Positions 41,904 through 50,276 are shown, counted from the first letter of the stretch. The stretch is DNA of 64,000 bases from Sphingomonas sp. HF-S4 (GCF_032911445.1 NZ_JAWJEJ010000001.1:2046001-2110000); one strand, 5' to 3'. Program-made: numbers and translations. The notes: a model not told the origin generated them from the letters alone.

Positions 41904-41945
41904 TCAGGCCGTGGCCCGACAGCTTTCGTTGATTGGCTGACGCAT
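41904..41945 (-). CDS. candidate 13-residue leader peptide upstream of RND efflux operon
   Basis: The ATG at 41945 opens a frame reading MRQPINESCRATA and a TGA stop. A perfect AAGGAG lies at 41957-41952 with a six-base spacer, better than most genes in this window. It is downstream of the TetR-controlled promoter and about 180 nt ahead of the first structural gene, with a hairpin just beyond its stop. Such placement suggests translational attenuation, but no alternative structure was computed. Confidence 0.45.
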   Translation of the reverse strand: MRQPINESCRATA

Positions 41946-41993
41946 AGGCAGCTCCTTCGTCTGGTCCCGGTTGCGAAGGTGACGGATCACTTC

Positions 41994-42055
41994 CATACCG
42001 ACTGGTATAGAAATCGCGCTGCGGTGCGTCAAGAGCTTTCTATACTGGACGGTAT
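41994..42055 (-). promoter_or_regulatory. RND operon promoter with two TetR-type operators
   Basis: On the minus strand, TTGACG at 42032-42027, a 17-bp spacer and TATACC at 42009-42004 form a sigma-70 promoter. An inverted repeat ATACC-GACT-GGTAT at 41995-42008 covers the -10. A second, related site, ATACCGTCCAGTAT on the minus strand, is at 42055-42042, upstream of the -35. A related half-site (ATACCGATCAT) lies in front of the nearby TetR gene, so that protein is the likely repressor. Confidence 0.7.
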
Positions 42056-42308
42056 TTTTATTGTCGAGGGGGATTTGGACGGCTGCGCTTCCGAGAGTTG
42101 GAGGCACTCGCTCCGCTCCCTTAGGGAAAGGGTTACGCAGACTTGGATCTGCTGCTTCAGAAGGCCTAGTCGTAGCTGGGCGCGAGGTTTCGCCCTCGAT
42201 AGCTCCAAACCCCTCACCGAGCTCAGCTCGGCGGGAGAGGACGAGTTTGGCAGGCGTGTCGATGAACCTGGTCCCGGTTTCAGGACAAGAATGCGCGACG
42301 CAAAGGCC

Positions 42309-42917
42309 CTATTTCGTCGGCCACACCGCGAGGCTGGTCTCGACCAGCCGCTCGAGCTCTTCGTGGCTCGCACCCGCTCCAGCTTGGAGCGACAGCCCCT
42401 GGAGCAGCGCACCGAGATAGCCGGCGAGATCCTCGGCATCCATATGGTCGGGTAGTTCGCCCTCGGCCTTGGCCTTGTCGAAGCGCGCGATCAGCGCCTC
42501 CATCGACGATTTGCGCCGAGCGATGACTTCCTCGCGGATCGACTCCGCCTCGACGCCGCAGGCAACCGAACTGATCACGCGCAGGCAACCGCGCGGCTCG
42601 CCGTCGTTGGCCTGCATCTCGAGCGCGCCGCGCAGTAGAGTCTCGGCGACGCCACGCGCGGTCGGCGCATCCAGCGCCTGCGACATGTAGCACAGCTTCT
42701 CGCGCTCGTAGAGATCGAGCGCCTTGCGGAACAGCGCTTCCTTGTTGCCAAACGCGGCATAGAGGCTCGGGCGGGTGATCCCCATCGCATCGGTCAGGTC
42801 GGTGAGCGACGCGCCTTCATAGCCTTTGCTCCAGAATACGCGGAGCGCCTGGGCGAGCGCCTCGTCGACGCAGAATTCGCGCGGGCGACCTTTGGGCGTG
42901 CAGAGAGCAAGTTTCAT
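42309..42917 (-). CDS. TetR-family transcriptional regulator of the RND efflux operon
   Basis: 202 residues. The N-terminal DNA-binding domain (about 12-60) reads VDEALAQALRVFWSKGYEGAS, LTDLTDAMGITRPSLYAAFG and NKEALFRKAL, which is classic TetR. The C-terminal ligand domain resembles the AcrR/NemR-like group. It is encoded upstream of the efflux operon in the same direction, with its own promoter near 42925-42990. The shared ATACCGA operator core in front of both transcription units supports repression of the pump and of itself. The inducer is not known. Confidence 0.9.
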   Translation of the reverse strand: MKLALCTPKGRPREFCVDEALAQALRVFWSKGYEGASLTDLTDAMGITRPSLYAAFGNKEALFRKALDLYEREKLCYMSQALDAPTARGVAETLLRGALEMQANDGEPRGCLRVISSVACGVEAESIREEVIARRKSSMEALIARFDKAKAEGELPDHMDAEDLAGYLGALLQGLSLQAGAGASHEELERLVETSLAVWPTK

Positions 42918-42919
42918 AA

Positions 42920-42933
42920 TGATCGGTATATAA
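42920..42933. promoter_or_regulatory. operator-like site in front of the TetR gene
   Basis: On the minus strand the sequence reads TATATACCGATCATTA just before the start codon. ATACCGA matches the half-site of the two operators in the RND promoter, and the right half is degenerate. This suggests weaker autoregulation. Confidence 0.45.
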
Positions 42934-43009
42934 TCGCAAAGCGTGGAAAAATCACTAGTATTAACGCGTAGCCCGCGATTGGGGCCCAACCGTGGCCACA
43001 CAAAGAGGC

Positions 43010-43056
43010 TTGCATTGGAAAATATGCAACCCTACGCACTGTTCGTTCGAACGAAC
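43010..43056. promoter_or_regulatory. control region of the ABC efflux operon with a perfect 16-bp palindrome
   Basis: GTTCGTTCGAACGAAC at 43041-43056 is fully palindromic and lies 11 bases before the start of the TetR gene at 43068. Just upstream, TTGCAT (43010-43015) and ATGCAA (43024-43029) form a second inverted pair; TTGCAT could also be a -35 element with TACGCA at 43033. The 16-mer is probably the operator of the adjacent TetR protein. Confidence 0.6.
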
Positions 43057-43067
43057 CAAGGCATGCG

Positions 43068-43688
43068 ATGGTCTCCGCGACGCTCCTCGACACCGCGATC
43101 GACCAGTTCGGCAGGCTGGGCTTCGAAGGCGCCAGCACGCGCGAGATCGCCCGCGCTTCGGGCACTGCGATGTCGTCGATCACCTATCATTTCGGCGGCA
43201 AACAGGGCCTCTATCTCGCTGCCGCCGAGCATATCGCCGCGCAGATCCGCGCTCTCCAGGGCGAACCCGTCGCGCGCGCGGTCGCGGCCGGGCAGCAATC
43301 ACGCGAGGCCGCGATCGAGGCGCTCGCCAATGTGCTCGACGGGCTGGCGCAGATGATGCTGCGGCCCGAGACCGAAAGCTGGTCGCGCTTCATCATCCGC
43401 GAGCAGCAATCGCCGACCGAGGCGTTCGAATTGCTGTTCACCCGCGCGATGCAGCCGATCCTCGACGCGTTCATCGTGCTGATCATCCGCGCCCGCGCCG
43501 ATCTGGCGCGCCGCGACGCCGTCGCGATGGCGATCCTGCTGTTCGGCCAGGCGATGGTGCTCCGCGCCGGTCGCGCCGCGGTGTGCCGCGCGCTCGGGGT
43601 GGACCAGATCGACGAAGAAACCGGCGCGCTGCTGCGCAACCGCCTGCGTGCCAATGTGCTCTGCATCCTCTCGGAGAAGCCGCAATGA
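43068..43688 (+). CDS. TetR-family regulator, CecR (YbiH)-like with DUF1956 domain
   Basis: 206 residues. The N-terminal helix-turn-helix reads LLDTAIDQFGRLGFEGAS, TREIARASGTAMSSITYHFGGK, and the C-terminal half (about 85-200) matches the DUF1956 ligand domain (WSRFIIREQQSPTEAFELLF). In E. coli the related CecR controls ybhGFSR and antibiotic sensitivity; the gene order downstream here is the same. It is the first gene of a six-gene operon and overlaps the adaptor gene by four bases (ATGA), so it should be autoregulated through the upstream palindrome. Confidence 0.9.
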   Translation: MVSATLLDTAIDQFGRLGFEGASTREIARASGTAMSSITYHFGGKQGLYLAAAEHIAAQIRALQGEPVARAVAAGQQSREAAIEALANVLDGLAQMMLRPETESWSRFIIREQQSPTEAFELLFTRAMQPILDAFIVLIIRARADLARRDAVAMAILLFGQAMVLRAGRAAVCRALGVDQIDEETGALLRNRLRANVLCILSEKPQ

Positions 43689-44692
43689 ACCGACGCCGCC
43701 TGATCGTCCTCGCCGCGTTGGTGGCGGTCGTTGTCGCGGCGATGTTTACGCGGGGGTTCGGGCTGTTCCCGGCGCGGCCAGCGACCGAGCTCAGCCTCTA
43801 CGGCAACGTCGATATCCGCGAAGTCGACATGGGGTTCCGTGTCGGCGGGCGGATTTCCGCGATCGGCGTCGACGAGGGTGCCAAGGTAGCGCGCGGCCAG
43901 TTGCTCGCGACGCTCGACACCGCGAGCATCGACAGCCGCATCGCCGAGTCCGATGCGCGCGTCGCGCAGGCCCAGGCCAATTACGACAAGGCGCGCAACG
44001 GCGCCCGCGCGCAGGACGTGGGCCAGGCGCGCGCGCGCGTCGCGGCGGCACAGGCAGTCTACGACAATGCCCAGCGCGACTATGCCCGGCGCCAGGCGCT
44101 GGTCGAGCCCGGCGCGATCAGCCGCGACCTGTGGGAGCAGACGCGCACCGAGCGCGACCGCGCCGCTGCCCAGCTCGCCGAGGCGCGCCAGGCTCTGTCA
44201 CTGCTCCAGGCAGGGACGCGGCGCGAGGATGTCGCGGCGGCGGCGGCCGAGCTCAAATCGGCGCAGGCGGCGCGCGCGAGCGTCGGCACCGACCAGTCGG
44301 ACACCAGGCTGGTCGCTGCGACCGCGGGCACCGTGGTGACGCGCGCGCGCGAGCCAGGCGCGATCGTCCAGCCCGGCGAGACGGTGCTGACGCTGTCGAT
44401 CGACCGGCCGATGCGTATCCGCGCTTATGTGGCGGAGACCGATCTCGCCCGGATCGGCCCGGGGATGAAGGTCCAGGTGAAGGCCGACGGCAATGCCAAG
44501 GCCTATCGCGGGACGATCGGCTATATTGCCCCCCGCGCGGAGTTCACGCCCAAGTCGGTCGAGACCGAGAACCTGCGGACCGACCTCGTCTATCAGGTCC
44601 GCGTGATCGTCGACGATCCCGACGATGCGCTGCGTCAGGGCCAGCCGGTGACGATCGCGGTGATCGGCGCACGGGCGCGACATGCGGATTGA
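43685..44692 (+). CDS. HlyD-family periplasmic adaptor (YbhG-like)
   Basis: 335 residues. An N-terminal membrane anchor (about 5-22) is followed by a lipoyl half (EVDMGFRVGGRISAIGVDEGAKVARGQLLATLD, shown in family order), a long coiled-coil hairpin (about 85-205) and a barrel domain (LVAATAGTVVTRAREPGAIVQPGE). It would bridge the ABC permeases and the outer-membrane factor of the same operon. It overlaps the regulator by ATGA and is separated from the ATPase gene by a 198-nt stretch made mostly of a palindromic repeat. Confidence 0.92.
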   Translation: MNRRRLIVLAALVAVVVAAMFTRGFGLFPARPATELSLYGNVDIREVDMGFRVGGRISAIGVDEGAKVARGQLLATLDTASIDSRIAESDARVAQAQANYDKARNGARAQDVGQARARVAAAQAVYDNAQRDYARRQALVEPGAISRDLWEQTRTERDRAAAQLAEARQALSLLQAGTRREDVAAAAAELKSAQAARASVGTDQSDTRLVAATAGTVVTRAREPGAIVQPGETVLTLSIDRPMRIRAYVAETDLARIGPGMKVQVKADGNAKAYRGTIGYIAPRAEFTPKSVETENLRTDLVYQVRVIVDDPDDALRQGQPVTIAVIGARARHAD

Positions 44693-44704
44693 GGCGAATC
44701 TTCT

Positions 44705-44882
44705 CCCCTCCCTGCAAGGGAGGGGCCGGGGGTGGGTGCGCGGCCCGCAGGGTCGCGCTCCATCGCTGGCCGCAGGCGCTCGCTCCGCTCGCACCCACCC
44801 AGCATCGGGTGAACAGCGCCCCGCGCTGTTCAGGCCACGCGGGGCGTGGCCGGCCCGATGCTCCCTCCCTTGCAGGGAGGGG
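44705..44882. repeat. composite palindromic repeat inside the ABC efflux operon
   Basis: Terminal hairpins CCCCTCCCT/AGGGAGGGG (44705-44725) and CCCTCCCT/AGGGAGGG (44863-44881) enclose a GGGGGTGGGTGCG motif and further inverted pieces. It is the same family as 26428-26576. Its last bases, GGGAGGGG at 44875-44882, form the Shine-Dalgarno sequence of the next gene. Confidence 0.7.
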
Positions 44883-44890
44883 CGTGCTTG

Positions 44891-46612
44891 ATGGAAAGCG
44901 TCGCCTCCACCACCGATCTGGTCAAACGCTTCGACGCGCTCACCGCGCTCGACGGCGTGTCGATGGCGATCGCGCCGGGCAAGGTCACCGGGCTGGTCGG
45001 TCCCGACGGCGCCGGCAAGACCACCCTCATTCGCATCCTCGCAGGACTGATGGCCCCGAGCGCGGGCACGGTCGAACTGCTTGGCGCCGCGCCTGGCGAG
45101 AAGCTCGACGATCTGGGCTACATGCCGCAGCGCTTCGGGCTCTACGAAGACCTCACCGTCCTCGAGAACCTCACCCTCTACGCCGAGGTGCGGGGCCTCC
45201 CCAAAAACGAACGCCAGGAGAGCTTCGACCGGCTGCTCGACTTCACCGATCTCGCGCGCTTCCAGGATCGGCTGGCGGGCAAGCTCTCGGGCGGCATGAA
45301 GCAGAAGCTCGGGCTCGCCTGCGCGCTGGTCAAGACGCCCAGGGTGTTGCTGCTCGACGAGCCCGGCGTCGGCGTCGACCCGATCTCGCGGCGCGAGCTT
45401 TGGGCGATGGTCGGCGACCTGACCGACCAGGGGATCGGCGTGCTGTGGTCGACCGCCTATCTCGACGAAGCCGAGAAGTGCGACACCGTCTATCTGCTCA
45501 ACGAGGGCAAGCTGCTGTTCGACGGGTCGCCGGGCGACCTGACCGGCAAGGTCGAGGAGCGCGTGTTCCGCGTCACCGGGTTCAAGGACCGCCGTCGCCA
45601 TTTCCTCACCCGCGCGCTAGATCGCGACGAGGTGATCGACGGGACGATCCAGGGCCGATCGGTGCGGCTGCTGATGGGGGAGGATGCCCCCGCTCCCACA
45701 GCCGCTTCGCTGGAGGCCGAGGGTGCCCAAGTCGAGCCCGCCCCGCCGCGCTTCGAGGACGGGTTCATCGAGCGCCTCGGCGGCGGGCCGAGCGGCACCA
45801 GCGCACTCGCCGAGCGCTATCGCGAAATCCCCGAGAACAGCGATTGCGCGATCGAAGCCAAGGGACTGACCAAGCGCTTTGGCGACTTCACCGCCGCCAA
45901 GGACATGCACTTCGCGATCCCGCGCGGGCAGATCTTCGGGCTGCTCGGCCCCAATGGTGCGGGCAAGTCGACCACGTTCAAGATGCTGTGCGGGCTGCTC
46001 ACGCCAACCAGCGGCAGCGGCGCGGTGGCGGGGCACGACCTGCGCCGCTCGCGCGCCGATGCGCGCGCGTCGCTCGGCTACATGGCGCAGAAATTCTCGC
46101 TCTACGGCGACCTCAGCGTCCGCCAGAACCTCGATTTCTTCGCCGGCGCCTATGGTCTCGATCGCAAGGCGGCCGAAAAGGCGATCGAGGCGATGATCGA
46201 GATCTTCGAGCTCAAGGAGAAGCTCGACGTCAACGCCGGCACGCTTCCGCTTGGCTTCAAGCAGCGGCTCGCGCTTGCCTGCGCGGTGATGCACGAGCCG
46301 CCCGTGCTGTTCCTCGACGAGCCGACCTCGGGCGTCGATCCGGTGACGCGGCGCGAATTCTGGACGCACATCAACGGGCTGGTCGAGAAGGGCGTGACCG
46401 TACTGGTCACCACCCATTTCATGGACGAGGCCGAATATTGCGATCGGGTCACCCTGATCTACCGCGCCGAACAGATCGCCACCGGCACGCCCGACGAACT
46501 CAAGGAACAGGCCGGCAAGCTCGCCGACATCGACGACCCGACGATGGAAGACGCCTTCATCGCGCTGATCGAGGAATTTGACCGCAAGCGCGAAGCGAGG
46601 GAGGCAGCGTGA
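44891..46612 (+). CDS. ABC transporter ATP-binding protein with two fused nucleotide-binding domains (YbhF-like)
   Basis: 573 residues. The first ATPase domain (about 10-235) has Walker A GPDGAGKT, signature LSGGMKQKL and Walker B VLLLDEPGVGVDP. The second (about 320-550) has Walker A GPNGAGKST, a degenerate signature LPLGFKQRL and Walker B VLFLDEPTSGVDP. The tandem form and order match YbhF, which energises drug and cation export through two ABC-2 permeases. The ATG at 44891 has GGGAGGGG eight bases upstream; an in-frame ATG at 44846 lies inside the repeat and is unlikely. GTGA overlap with the next gene. Confidence 0.93.
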   Translation: MESVASTTDLVKRFDALTALDGVSMAIAPGKVTGLVGPDGAGKTTLIRILAGLMAPSAGTVELLGAAPGEKLDDLGYMPQRFGLYEDLTVLENLTLYAEVRGLPKNERQESFDRLLDFTDLARFQDRLAGKLSGGMKQKLGLACALVKTPRVLLLDEPGVGVDPISRRELWAMVGDLTDQGIGVLWSTAYLDEAEKCDTVYLLNEGKLLFDGSPGDLTGKVEERVFRVTGFKDRRRHFLTRALDRDEVIDGTIQGRSVRLLMGEDAPAPTAASLEAEGAQVEPAPPRFEDGFIERLGGGPSGTSALAERYREIPENSDCAIEAKGLTKRFGDFTAAKDMHFAIPRGQIFGLLGPNGAGKSTTFKMLCGLLTPTSGSGAVAGHDLRRSRADARASLGYMAQKFSLYGDLSVRQNLDFFAGAYGLDRKAAEKAIEAMIEIFELKEKLDVNAGTLPLGFKQRLALACAVMHEPPVLFLDEPTSGVDPVTRREFWTHINGLVEKGVTVLVTTHFMDEAEYCDRVTLIYRAEQIATGTPDELKEQAGKLADIDDPTMEDAFIALIEEFDRKREAREAA

Positions 46613-47742
46613 GCGGCGCGCGCTTCTCCCCCCGCCGCCTCGCCGCGCTGGTGCGGAAGGAGGGCGCGCAGATCCTGCGGGATCCTTCCACCTTCCTCAT
46701 CGCCTTCGTGCTGCCGATGATCCTGCTGTTCCTGTTCGGCTATGCCGTGTCGCTCGATTCCAGCCGGACGCGGATCGGGGTAGTATTGCAGGATTCGAGC
46801 GCCCCTGCCCTGCGGCTGGCCCAGGCATACCAGACCTCGCGCTATTTCGACGTGACGATGGCGCGGACGATCCAGCCGATGCGCGAGAAGATGGTGTCGG
46901 GCGACCTGCGCGCGATCATCGTCATCCCGAGCGACTTCGGCGACGGGGTCAAGCGCGGCCGGATGCCGGCGATTCAGATCATCACCGACGGGTCGCAGCC
47001 CAACACCGCCAATTTCGCCGCCGCTTATGGCGAGGGCGTCCGCGCGCAATGGGCGGCTACCGACGGCCTCGAGCGCAACCCCAGGGCCACCGCCCCGCCG
47101 ATCGAGCTGTCGGCGCGTTTCTGGTACAATCCCGAGCTCAAGAGCCGCTATTTCCTCGTCCCCGGATCGATCGCGAACGTCATGACGATGATCGGCACCT
47201 TGCTCACTGCGCTCGTCGTCGCGCGCGAATGGGAGCGCGGGACGATGGAGGCGATGATGGCCACGCCGATCTCGATGGCCGAGTTCATCGCGAGCAAGGT
47301 CATCCCCTATTATCTGCTCGCGCTCGCCTCGATGGCCTTGTGCACCGTAATCGGGGTGTTCGTGTTCGGCGTGCCGTTCCGCGGATCGGTGTTCGCGCTG
47401 TTCGTTGTCGGATCGGCGTTCCTGATGCCCGCGCTCGGGCTCGGCCTGTTCATCTCCTCGGCGACCAAGAACCAGTTCGTCGCCAGCCAGATCGCCTTGC
47501 TCTCGGCGTTCCTGCCGACCTTCCTGCTCTCTGGCTTCATCTATGAGATCAGCTCGATGCCCTGGCCGATCCAGGCACTGACCTATCTGGTGCCGGCGCG
47601 CTACCTGATCCCCGCGCTCGAATCGGTGTTCCTCGCCGGCGACCAATGGGCGCTGCTGCTCCCCAATATCGGGATCATGCTCGGCTTCGGGCTCGGCTTC
47701 TTCCTGCTCTCGTTCCGCGTCACGCGCCGGAGCCTCGACTAG
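46609..47742 (+). CDS. ABC-2 type permease (YbhS-like)
   Basis: 377 residues. One N-terminal membrane span (about 25-45) precedes a large extracytoplasmic domain (about 46-170). Five more spans follow in the C-terminal half, with the ABC-2 motif region EWERGTMEAMMATPISMAEFIASK and the late LSGFIYEISSMPWPIQALTYLVPARY. The GTG start overlaps the ATPase stop and GAGGGAGG lies upstream. It pairs with the next permease as a heterodimer. Confidence 0.92.
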   Translation: MSGARFSPRRLAALVRKEGAQILRDPSTFLIAFVLPMILLFLFGYAVSLDSSRTRIGVVLQDSSAPALRLAQAYQTSRYFDVTMARTIQPMREKMVSGDLRAIIVIPSDFGDGVKRGRMPAIQIITDGSQPNTANFAAAYGEGVRAQWAATDGLERNPRATAPPIELSARFWYNPELKSRYFLVPGSIANVMTMIGTLLTALVVAREWERGTMEAMMATPISMAEFIASKVIPYYLLALASMALCTVIGVFVFGVPFRGSVFALFVVGSAFLMPALGLGLFISSATKNQFVASQIALLSAFLPTFLLSGFIYEISSMPWPIQALTYLVPARYLIPALESVFLAGDQWALLLPNIGIMLGFGLGFFLLSFRVTRRSLD

Positions 47743-48846
47743 ATGCGGCGCCTCTATGCAATGATCGTCAAGGAGATGTGGGCGGTGCTGCGCGATCCCA
47801 AGTCGCGGATCGTGCTGTTCGTACCCCCCTTGATGCAGCTGTTCATCTTCAGCTTCGCGACGACACTCGACGTCAAGAATGTCGACGTCGCCATCTATGA
47901 CCGCAGCTCGGGCGCGCATTCGGCCGAGATCGTCAGCCGGATCGCCGGCAGCCCGAACTTCAGAGAGATCGTCCCGCTGCGCAGCCCGCGCGAGTTGCGC
48001 GACGCGATCGACAACCAGAAGGTGATCGCCGCCTTGGTGATCGACGAGGATTTCGACCGCCGCCTGGCCACCGGCAAGCCCGCGACCATAGGCGTAGTGC
48101 TAGACGGCCGTCGCTCGAACGCGGCGCAGATCGTCAACGGCTACCTCACCCAGATCGTCGGCAGCGTCGGTGCCGACCTCGTCGCGCGACCGGGGTTCGA
48201 ACCGCCGCGGGGCAGCGTCGTTACCAACTGGTATAATCCCGCACTCGACTACATCTGGTTCACGCTCCCCTCGCTGGTCGCGATCATCACGTCGGTCGCC
48301 GGTCTCGCGATCACTTCACAATCGGTGGCGCGCGAGCGCGAGCTGGGGACCTTCGACCAATTGATGGTCTCGCCGCTGCGCATCCACGAAATCCTGATCG
48401 GCAAGATGGTCCCGCCGTTCATCATCGGGATGATCAACGGCAGCCTCTACCTGATCATCGCACCGCTCGTGTTCGGCGTGCCCTTCACCGGCTCGTTCAC
48501 GCTCTTCTTCGTGAGCCTCGCCATGTACATGCTCGCGCTGATCGGGCTCGGGATGCTCGTCTCGGCGATGGCGCAGACCCAGCAACAGGCCTTCCTCGGC
48601 GTTTTCCTCGTCACCACGCCGCTGATCCTTCTCTCGGGCTATGCCAGCCCGATCGACAACATGCCCGGCTGGCTCCAGATCGTGACCTATCTCGATCCCG
48701 CCCGCTATTTCCTCGTCATCGTCCAGGGATTGTTTCTCAAGGCGATGCCCGCCGCCGCCGTGTTCCACCAGCTCTGGCCGCTCGCATTGATCGCCTGCGC
48801 GACGCTCGCGGCGTCGGCCTGGCTGTTCCGCGCGCGCATGGAGTGA
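47743..48846 (+). CDS. ABC-2 type permease (YbhR-like)
   Basis: 367 residues with the same topology as the preceding permease: one N-terminal span, a large external domain and a C-terminal six-span core (ERELGTFDQLMVSPLRIHEILIGKMVP; LSGYASPIDNMPGWLQIVTYLDPARYFL). Its ATG follows the upstream stop directly with no gap. The two proteins share the motif order but limited identity, as expected for a heterodimeric exporter. Confidence 0.92.
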   Translation: MRRLYAMIVKEMWAVLRDPKSRIVLFVPPLMQLFIFSFATTLDVKNVDVAIYDRSSGAHSAEIVSRIAGSPNFREIVPLRSPRELRDAIDNQKVIAALVIDEDFDRRLATGKPATIGVVLDGRRSNAAQIVNGYLTQIVGSVGADLVARPGFEPPRGSVVTNWYNPALDYIWFTLPSLVAIITSVAGLAITSQSVARERELGTFDQLMVSPLRIHEILIGKMVPPFIIGMINGSLYLIIAPLVFGVPFTGSFTLFFVSLAMYMLALIGLGMLVSAMAQTQQQAFLGVFLVTTPLILLSGYASPIDNMPGWLQIVTYLDPARYFLVIVQGLFLKAMPAAAVFHQLWPLALIACATLAASAWLFRARME

Positions 48847-48850
48847 CCTG

Positions 48851-50245
48851 ATGCCTCGCCTGTACCTGCTCCTGCCCGTACTCCTCGCCGGCTGCACCGT
48901 CGGCCCCGACTATCAGCGCCCCGCGCCGAGCGCGGCCAGCCAGGCGCCGTGGCTCGAACCCGGCACCCCGGGGGCGGTCGACCTCGCCTGGTGGGACGCG
49001 TTCGATGATCCGCAGCTCTCGGCGCTGGTAACCCGCGCCCTGGCGAGCGCGCCCGATCTCAGGGAAGCCGAGGCGCGACTCGCCGAAGCACGCGCCAATC
49101 GCGACGCCGTCGCCGGCGGGCGGCTGCCGACGCTGGAGGCCAAGGGCTCGGTCACCGAGAACCGGCTGAGCGAGAACGGCCAGCTGCCGATCGGCAACAT
49201 CCCCGGCGTCGATCGCCAGTTCCGCCTGTTCGACCTCGGCTTCGACGCGAGCTGGGAACTCGATTTCTGGGGCCGCCGCACCCGCCAGAGCGAAGCTGCG
49301 AACGCGCGCGCCGAAGCCGCGCTGTTCGGCCAGCGCGACGTGATGCTGACGCTGATCGGCGAAGTGGCGCGAAGCTATTTCGAGCTACGCGCCACCCAGG
49401 CCGAAGCCGCCAGCGCGCAGGCGCTCGCCCAGGCCGATGCCGAGCTGGCGCGGCTGACCGGGCTGCGGTTCACCGCAGGCGAAGCCTCGCGGCTGGAAGT
49501 CGAGCGCGCCGAGGGGACCGCGCGAACCAGCGCCGCCGCGGTGCCCGACGCGGAAGCGCGGGCGGCCGCCGCCGCATACCGCATCGCGGCGCTGGTCGGC
49601 GCCGCGCCCGAGGAAGTCGCGCCCGAACTGCGCAAGCCAGCCCCGATTCCCGCCCGCCCCGACGCGATCCTGGTCGGCGTTCGCTCCGAATTGCTCGAGC
49701 GCCGCCCCGATATCCGCCGCGCCGAGCGCGAGCTTGCCGCCGCCACCGCCGATATCGGCGTCGCGACCGCAGATCTGTTCCCGCGCTTCAGCCTGTTCGG
49801 CAGCCTGGGCCAGCAGGCGCGCACGCCCGGCGATCTGTTCGCCGGCGAGAGCACCCGGTTGCAGATCGGCCCGAGCGTCTCCTGGCCGATCTTCTCGGGC
49901 GGGACGATCCGGGCGCAGATCCGCGCCGCCGACGCCCGCGCGCAGGGCGCCGCGGCGCGCTACGAAAAGGCCGTGCTCGGCGCGCTTTCGGACAGCGAGA
50001 CGGCAATCAACCGGTTCCTCGGCGCCCGCACGAGCGAGAGCGAGGCACGCGCGGCGTTGGAACGCGAACGTTCGGCTTATACGCTGGCGGAGAAACGCGC
50101 AGCCAGTGGCGAGGACGACCGCCTTACCCTGCTCCGCGCCCGTGAGGCACTGCTTGCCGTCGAACGTCGTGCAGACCAGGCGCGTGGGGCGAAGGGCCAG
50201 GCTGCCGTGGCGCTTTACAAGGCATTGGGCGGCGGCTGGCGCTAA
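48851..50245 (+). CDS. outer-membrane efflux lipoprotein, NodT family
   Basis: 464 residues. The lipobox LLAGC ends a short signal sequence, so the mature protein is lipidated at Cys15. It carries two OEP repeats (WWDAFDDPQLSALVTRAL; SWELDFWGRRTRQSEAAN; RRPDIRRAERELAAATADIGVATADLFPRFSLFGSLG). It lies five bases after the permease stop. E. coli ybhGFSR has no dedicated outer-membrane gene, whereas here the operon supplies one, making a complete tripartite exporter. It is related to, but distinct from, the factor at 35211-36614. Confidence 0.94.
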   Translation: MPRLYLLLPVLLAGCTVGPDYQRPAPSAASQAPWLEPGTPGAVDLAWWDAFDDPQLSALVTRALASAPDLREAEARLAEARANRDAVAGGRLPTLEAKGSVTENRLSENGQLPIGNIPGVDRQFRLFDLGFDASWELDFWGRRTRQSEAANARAEAALFGQRDVMLTLIGEVARSYFELRATQAEAASAQALAQADAELARLTGLRFTAGEASRLEVERAEGTARTSAAAVPDAEARAAAAAYRIAALVGAAPEEVAPELRKPAPIPARPDAILVGVRSELLERRPDIRRAERELAAATADIGVATADLFPRFSLFGSLGQQARTPGDLFAGESTRLQIGPSVSWPIFSGGTIRAQIRAADARAQGAAARYEKAVLGALSDSETAINRFLGARTSESEARAALERERSAYTLAEKRAASGEDDRLTLLRAREALLAVERRADQARGAKGQAAVALYKALGGGWR

Positions 50246-50276
50246 TCCTCCCCCGACGCCATGGGGAAGCTAAGGC

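Larger units (their letters stand above)
41726..42308. other. gene-poor region: RND operon leader, promoter and spacer to TetR gene
   Basis: 583 nt. Positions 41726-41996 form the probable 5' UTR of the efflux operon. It contains a 13-codon candidate leader peptide (41904-41945) and a GGCGCT/AGCGCC hairpin at 41881-41897. The promoter and operators lie at 41994-42055. Positions 42060-42300 contain degenerate fragments that look like worn intergenic repeat (GAGCTCAGCTC) and show no gene. Confidence 0.55.

Noticed and set aside
42060..42300. Possible small gene upstream of the RND operon
   Set aside because: The open frames there lack start signals and conserved features, and the sequence contains fragments that resemble worn intergenic repeats.
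44846..44890. Upstream ATG at 44846 as the start of the ABC ATPase
   Set aside because: It lies within the palindromic repeat and would add 15 residues with no Shine-Dalgarno sequence; the ATG at 44891 has GGGAGGGG at good spacing.
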